A stretch of 64,000 nucleotides of DNA from Microbacterium hominis. GTDB taxonomy: Bacteria; Actinomycetota; Actinomycetes; Actinomycetales; Microbacteriaceae. Below, piece by piece: positions 60,530 to 64,000 of this stretch. Location of the stretch: assembly GCF_013282805.1 (NCBI RefSeq), contig NZ_CP054038.1, forward strand, positions 1,550,001 to 1,614,000. The letters are read 5' to 3'. Position 1 is the first letter of the stretch; each line of letters opens with the position of its first letter. Under the pieces are notes generated by a model. The model was not told where the DNA came from, made no database searches, and saw only the letters and a list, made by a program, of their open reading frames with translations. A program made the translations under genes and the position numbers.

Positions 60530-62072
60530 GGCTCGACCTGCTGTTCGGGGCGCTGCGCGGCGGCTCGGAGCGCGCGGCGCGTGTGATCGTCGTGCTGATC
60601 GCCCTCGGGCTGGCCTGCGTCACGGCGGGCTGGGCGATGCTGTCGCTGCGGGATGCCGCGCCCGAGGTCGTGCTCGCGGTCACCGTGCTGAGCGGGGCCG
60701 CCGTGACCTTCGGCTTCGCGCTCGCGCCGCTCATCGGGGCGGCGGACGACCCGCTCGATCCGCGCCGGTTCAGCCTCTTCGGGCTCCCGACGCGGCGCCT
60801 CGCCCTCGTGCTGGCACTGGCCGGCATGATCAGCGTGCCAGTGGCGGCGCTCGTGGCGGTCGCCGTCTGCGCGGCGCTCGTGTGGACCTCGCTCGGGGCG
60901 ACGTGGACGGCATCCATCGTCGGCATCGTCCTCGGCGTCCTCACCTGCGTGCTGCTCGCCCGGGTCTGCATGGCGGTGGCGACCCTGTTCCTCAGAGAGC
61001 GCCGGTCGCGGGAGCTGTCGGGACTGTTCGTCATCGCGGTGCTGGTCGTCGTCGTGCCCGCCGGGGTGTTCCTCTCTTCGCTCGAGTGGGGGCGGAGGTG
61101 CCGAGCCAGCTCGACGAGGCGGTCGGCGTGCTGGCGCTGACCCCCATCGGCGCGGCGTGGGCGTATCCGATGCTCTCCGCCGTTGAGGCGCCGTCGGCAG
61201 TGCTGAGCCTGCTCGTCGCCGTCGGGTCGGTGGTCGCACTCGGTGCGGTGTGGATGCTGGTGGTGCACCGCATGCTCACGACCACCGAGCGCCCCGTGGC
61301 CGCGCGCGAGCGCGGCGGGCTCGGCTGGTTCGGCGTGGCGCCGGGCACCCCCGGCGGCGCGATCGCCGCCCGGAGCCTCCTGTACTGGTTCAGCGATCGC
61401 CGCTACGTCGTCAACCTGCTCGTGATCCCGGTGGCGGCGGCGATCACGATGGTGCCGCTGCTGATCGCCGGGATGCCTCTGGAGCTGGTCGTGCTGGTGC
61501 CGGTGCCCTTCGCGGCGCTGTTCCTCGGCTGGCTGCCGCACAACGACCTCGCGTACGACTCGACCGCGGTGTGGATGCACATCGGCAGCGGCATCCGCGG
61601 CATCTCCGACCGCCTCGGGCGGCTCGTGCCGGTGCTGCTGGTCGGCGTGCCGGCTCTCGCGGTGGCGATCCCGATCGTCATCTCGCTGCACGGCCGCTGG
61701 GCGATGCTGCCCGCGCTGGTGGGCGTCTGTGCGGCGCTCTTCTTCGCCGGTCTCGGGCTTTCCAGCGTCTTCTCGGTGCTCGCCCCCTACGCCGTCTCGC
61801 GGCCGGGGGAGAGCCCCTTCCAGCAGCCTCAGCGCACCGGCTCCGGCGGCGTCATCGCCCAGGCGGTCGTGCTGGCCGGCGCGGTCGCGGCGGCGCTGCC
61901 CGCCCTGTGGTTCGCGTGGGTCGCGCTCACGACGGACGTCGACGCGGCGATGACGGCGCTGTGGGCGGGGCTCGTGGCCGGCATGGGCGTGCTGCTTCTG
62001 GGAGTCGCGATCGGGTCGTCCATCTTCGAGCGTCGCGGCGGGGCGCTGATGGAATTCGCCGAGTCGATCTGA
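60505..62072 (+). pseudogene. ABC transporter permease, interrupted by a one-base frameshift
   Basis: With one base restored this is a 522-residue polytopic membrane protein with roughly twelve helices. The break is at the G run 61088-61092, where five G are present and six keep the frame (L-E-W-G-A-E-V-P-S-Q-L-D). Before it lies V-V-V-P-A-G-V-F-L-S-S, after it T-P-I-G-A-A-W-A-Y-P, both in good composition. It starts at GTG 60505 within the ATPase gene. This looks like an ABC-2-like exporter partner of that ATPase. The break is probably sequencing error or very recent. Confidence 0.75.
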
Positions 62073-62074
62073 CG

Positions 62075-62096
62075 GCGCCGGCCGAGGCCCCGGCGC
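62075..62096. terminator. Weak GC-rich hairpin after the ABC permease
   Basis: Seven-base arms (62075-62081 with 62090-62096) with an eight-base loop start three bases after the permease stop. There is no T tract, and it lies close to the DUF3039 -10 element. Confidence 0.35.
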
Positions 62097-62123
62097 GCTC
62101 GCCTGCGACTACACTGAACCCTC

Positions 62124-62390
62124 ATGAGCACCCCGCTGGACAGCCCCGATCAGGGCGGCCTCGCCACCCTCGACCGCGAGCTCGAAGAGCTCATCCGCGA
62201 GGAGAACGTCGAGCCGGGTGACCACGAGCGCTTCTCCCACTACGTGAAGAAGGACAAGATCCTCGAGTCGGCTCTCACCGGCAAGCCCGTGCGCGCACTG
62301 TGCGGCAAGAAGTGGACCCCGGGGCGCGACCCGGAGAAGTTCCCGGTCTGCCCCACGTGCAAGGAGATCTACGAGTCGCTCGGCGGCTGA
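62124..62390 (+). CDS. DUF3039 domain-containing protein
   Basis: 88 residues with an acidic N-terminus and the conserved V-R-A-L-C-G-K-K-W-T-P-G-R-D-P and V-C-P-T-C-K-E-I-Y segments. The C-x-G and C-P-x-C cysteines suggest a small metal-binding knuckle. The function is unknown. It is a conserved actinobacterial gene near pncB. TACACT (62110-62115) lies eight bases before the ATG. Confidence 0.93.
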   Translation: MSTPLDSPDQGGLATLDRELEELIREENVEPGDHERFSHYVKKDKILESALTGKPVRALCGKKWTPGRDPEKFPVCPTCKEIYESLGG

Positions 62391-62396
62391 GCGGGC

Positions 62397-63722
62397 TCAG
62401 GCCTCCACGTAGACGGTCGGGATCGCCGGGTCCGACCGGCTGAGCGCGAGCGCGCGCACGGGAAGCTCTTCGCGCACGCGCGCGTGGTGCGCGCGGGCGG
62501 CGCGCACGCCCGTCCGGCCCTCAGCCGCGGCATCCGGCTCACCGCCCTCCGCGAGCACGACCTGCAGCGCGCGGGATCCGGGATGCTGGGCGACCGTGTC
62601 CAGCGCCTCGAAGCCGTCGGAGACGGCGATCACCTCGGCGGTGGCCGTGCCTTCGTCGAGGGATCGGAACGCCGCCTTGCGGCCGCCGCGGGACCCCTTG
62701 TCGGTCGACGCCTTCGCGACGCCGACCCAGCCTCCGGCCGCGTCCTGCCGGGCGACCAGCTTGTAGACCATGCCCGCGGTGGGGGTCCCAGACCCGGTCA
62801 CCAGCTGCGTGCCCACGCCGTACGCGTCGACGGGGGATGCCGCGAGGGAGGCGATCGCGTACTCGTCGAGGTCGCTGGTCACGGTGATCCGCGTCCCCAC
62901 CGCCCCGAGCGCGTCGAGCTGCTCCCGCACGGCCGCCGCCACCGTCGGCAGATCGCCCGAGTCGATGCGCACCCCGCCGAGACCGGTGCCGGCGACACGG
63001 ATGGCCGTCTCGACCCCGGCGCCGATGTCGTAGGTGTCCACCAGCAGGGTGGTCCCGACGCCGAGCGCGGCGATCTGGGCCCGGAAGGCGTCCTCCTCGG
63101 TGTCGTGCAGGAGCGTCCACGCGTGTGCCGCGGTGCCCATCGTCGGAATGCCCCACGTGCGCCCGGCCTCGAGGTTCGACGTCGCGTCGAAGCCCGCGAT
63201 GTAGGCGGCACGGGCCGCGGCGACCGCCGAGGACTCGCCCGCGCGGCGGGAGCCCATCTCGGCGAGGGGACGGTCGCCGGCCGCGATGCTCATGCGCGCG
63301 GCGGCCGTCGCGATCGCCGAGTCGTGGTTGAGCACGCTGAGCGCCAGGGTCTCCAGCACCACCGCCTCGGCGAACGTGCCCTCGACGGTGAGCACGGGGG
63401 AGCCCGGGAAGTAGAGCTCCCCCTCGCGGTACCCCGTGATCGTGCCGGTGAAGCGGTAGTCCTCGAGGAAGGCCAGCGTCGCGGCATCCACCACCCGCTC
63501 GTCGCGGAGGTAGCGCAGCTCGTCGTCGTCGAAGCGGAAGTCCCGCAGGAGGGTCAGCAGCCGGCCGATGCCGCCGACCACGCCGAAGCGGCGGGCGCCG
63601 GGAAGACGTCGCCCGAACAGCTCGAACACGCAGCGGCGATGGGCGGTGCCGTCGCGCAGCGCGGCATCGAGCATCGTCAGTTCGTACCGGTCGGTGAGCA
63701 GGGCGGTGCTGCGCGCGGTCAT
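62397..63722 (-). CDS. pncB: Nicotinate phosphoribosyltransferase
   Basis: 441 residues of the NAPRTase family. It makes nicotinate mononucleotide from nicotinate and PRPP, salvaging NAD. Landmarks are T-D-R-Y-E-L-T-M (residues 10-17), E-M-G-S-R-R-A, the H-A-W segment, L-V-D-T-Y-D-I and R-I-D-S-G-D-L. TAGGCT (minus, 63730-63735) lies seven bases before the ATG. It is divergent from murI and converges with DUF3039. Confidence 0.93.
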   Translation of the reverse strand: MTARSTALLTDRYELTMLDAALRDGTAHRRCVFELFGRRLPGARRFGVVGGIGRLLTLLRDFRFDDDELRYLRDERVVDAATLAFLEDYRFTGTITGYREGELYFPGSPVLTVEGTFAEAVVLETLALSVLNHDSAIATAAARMSIAAGDRPLAEMGSRRAGESSAVAAARAAYIAGFDATSNLEAGRTWGIPTMGTAAHAWTLLHDTEEDAFRAQIAALGVGTTLLVDTYDIGAGVETAIRVAGTGLGGVRIDSGDLPTVAAAVREQLDALGAVGTRITVTSDLDEYAIASLAASPVDAYGVGTQLVTGSGTPTAGMVYKLVARQDAAGGWVGVAKASTDKGSRGGRKAAFRSLDEGTATAEVIAVSDGFEALDTVAQHPGSRALQVVLAEGGEPDAAAEGRTGVRAARAHHARVREELPVRALALSRSDPAIPTVYVEA

Positions 63723-63729
63723 GGGGGTC

Positions 63730-63753
63730 AGCCTAATGAGCCTGGCGTAGGCT
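63730..63753. promoter_or_regulatory. Divergent leaderless -10 elements of pncB and murI
   Basis: TAGGCT occurs on both strands: minus 63730-63735 for pncB (seven bases to the ATG) and plus 63748-63753 for murI (eight bases to the GTG). Both genes share a gap of only 39 bases, so their promoters overlap. Confidence 0.55.
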
Positions 63754-63761
63754 GGACGATC

Positions 63762-64000
63762 GTGAGCGACGCGCCGATCGGAATCTTCGACTCCGGGGTC
63801 GGCGGGCTCACGGTGGCGCGTGCGATCTCGTCGATGCTGCCGCGGGAGTCCATCGTCTACATCGGCGACACCGCGCGATCCCCGTACGGGCCCAAGCCCA
63901 TCGCGGACGTGCGGCGCTATGCGATCGAGATCCTCGACGCGCTGGTCGATCAGGGCGTCAAGATGCTGGTGATCGCCTGCAACACCGCCTCGGCGGCGGT
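63762..64000 (+). CDS. murI: Glutamate racemase (3' end outside window)
   Basis: The first 79 residues are present, opening [13 protein letters not shown] and continuing with [11 protein letters not shown] and A-C-N-T-A-S-A. These include the first catalytic cysteine region of glutamate racemase, which makes D-glutamate for peptidoglycan. GTG 63762 follows TAGGCT by eight bases, so the mRNA is probably leaderless. Confidence 0.95.
   Translation, partial: MSDAPIGIFDSGVGGLTVARAISSMLPRESIVYIGDTARSPYGPKPIADVRRYAIEILDALVDQGVKMLVIACNTASAA

Noticed and set aside
1..64000. Mobile elements, prophage or defence islands
   Set aside because: No transposase, integrase, terminal repeats or tRNA-adjacent attachment duplication is visible. 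The tRNA-fMet has no duplicated 3' end nearby.

Overview
The window is chromosomal DNA from a high-GC actinomycete, most likely a Microbacterium or a close relative in Microbacteriaceae. The evidence is the very GC-rich third codon positions, the many GTG starts, the small actinobacterial families DUF3117, DUF3107 and DUF3039, an actinobacterial-type DapD, an AdnAB-type helicase-nuclease locus, and a C50-type carotenoid operon (crtE-B-I-Ye-Yf-Eb). The genus is an inference. I see no insertion sequences, prophage, CRISPR array or obvious islands. Genes are packed tightly and many are joined by ATGA/GTGA overlaps.

Layout. 1-1.5 kb: end of an AzlCD amino-acid exporter and a membrane protein. 1.5-8.6 kb: fdxA-dapC, citrate synthase, a PPK2 kinase, divergent dapD/dapE and a PIG-V-like membrane glycosyltransferase. 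8.7-19.7 kb: DUF3117, an O-methyltransferase, tatB, a coupled mrp/DUF1003/MgtE-N-domain operon, a YflT-like protein, a hydrolase, gamma-glutamyltransferase, aminopeptidase P, an EEP phosphatase and a PHP phosphoesterase. 19.7-34.5 kb: a DNA/RNA maintenance block with a DEAD-box helicase, a MiaE-like ferritin-fold protein, DUF3107, adnA (broken frame) and adnB, a degenerate phosphotransferase (broken frame), nudC, a UvrD-family helicase and an orphan TOMM cyclodehydratase-like protein. 34.6-40.3 kb: a DUF2342 metalloprotease homologue, a PDZ-Lon (S16) membrane protease and a 973-residue UPF0182 membrane protein. As I recall it, the order from the DEAD helicase to UPF0182 parallels the Mycobacterium tuberculosis Rv3211-Rv3193c region. 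40.4-46.6 kb: idi-crtE-crtB-crtI-crtYe-crtYf-crtEb with a divergent MarR regulator. 46.7 kb: initiator tRNA. 46.9-50.7 kb: a nitrilase-family amidase, an aminotransferase and an HtrA-type protease. 50.8-59.1 kb: an envelope block with three CDP-glycerol glycerophosphotransferase homologues, a family 2 glycosyltransferase, a LicC-like nucleotidyltransferase, a maltokinase and an EcsC-like protein. 59.3-64 kb: an ABC exporter whose ATPase has a long acidic tail (permease frame broken), DUF3039, nicotinate phosphoribosyltransferase and the start of murI.

Three things stand out. First, about twenty genes have a TANNNT -10 hexamer ending 6-8 nt before the start codon and no ribosome-binding site. 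That is the signature of leaderless mRNAs, and it settles several start codons. Second, three genes (adnA, the phosphotransferase, the ABC permease) are each broken by one missing base in a G/C run. Shared type and context point to sequencing error first, but if real the cell lacks AdnA. Third, the most biologically open items are the orphan TOMM-type protein beside the UvrD helicase, the phosphotransferase that seems to have lost its catalytic residues, the metalloprotease/PDZ-Lon/UPF0182 trio, and the wall-polymer cluster with three divergent polymerases.
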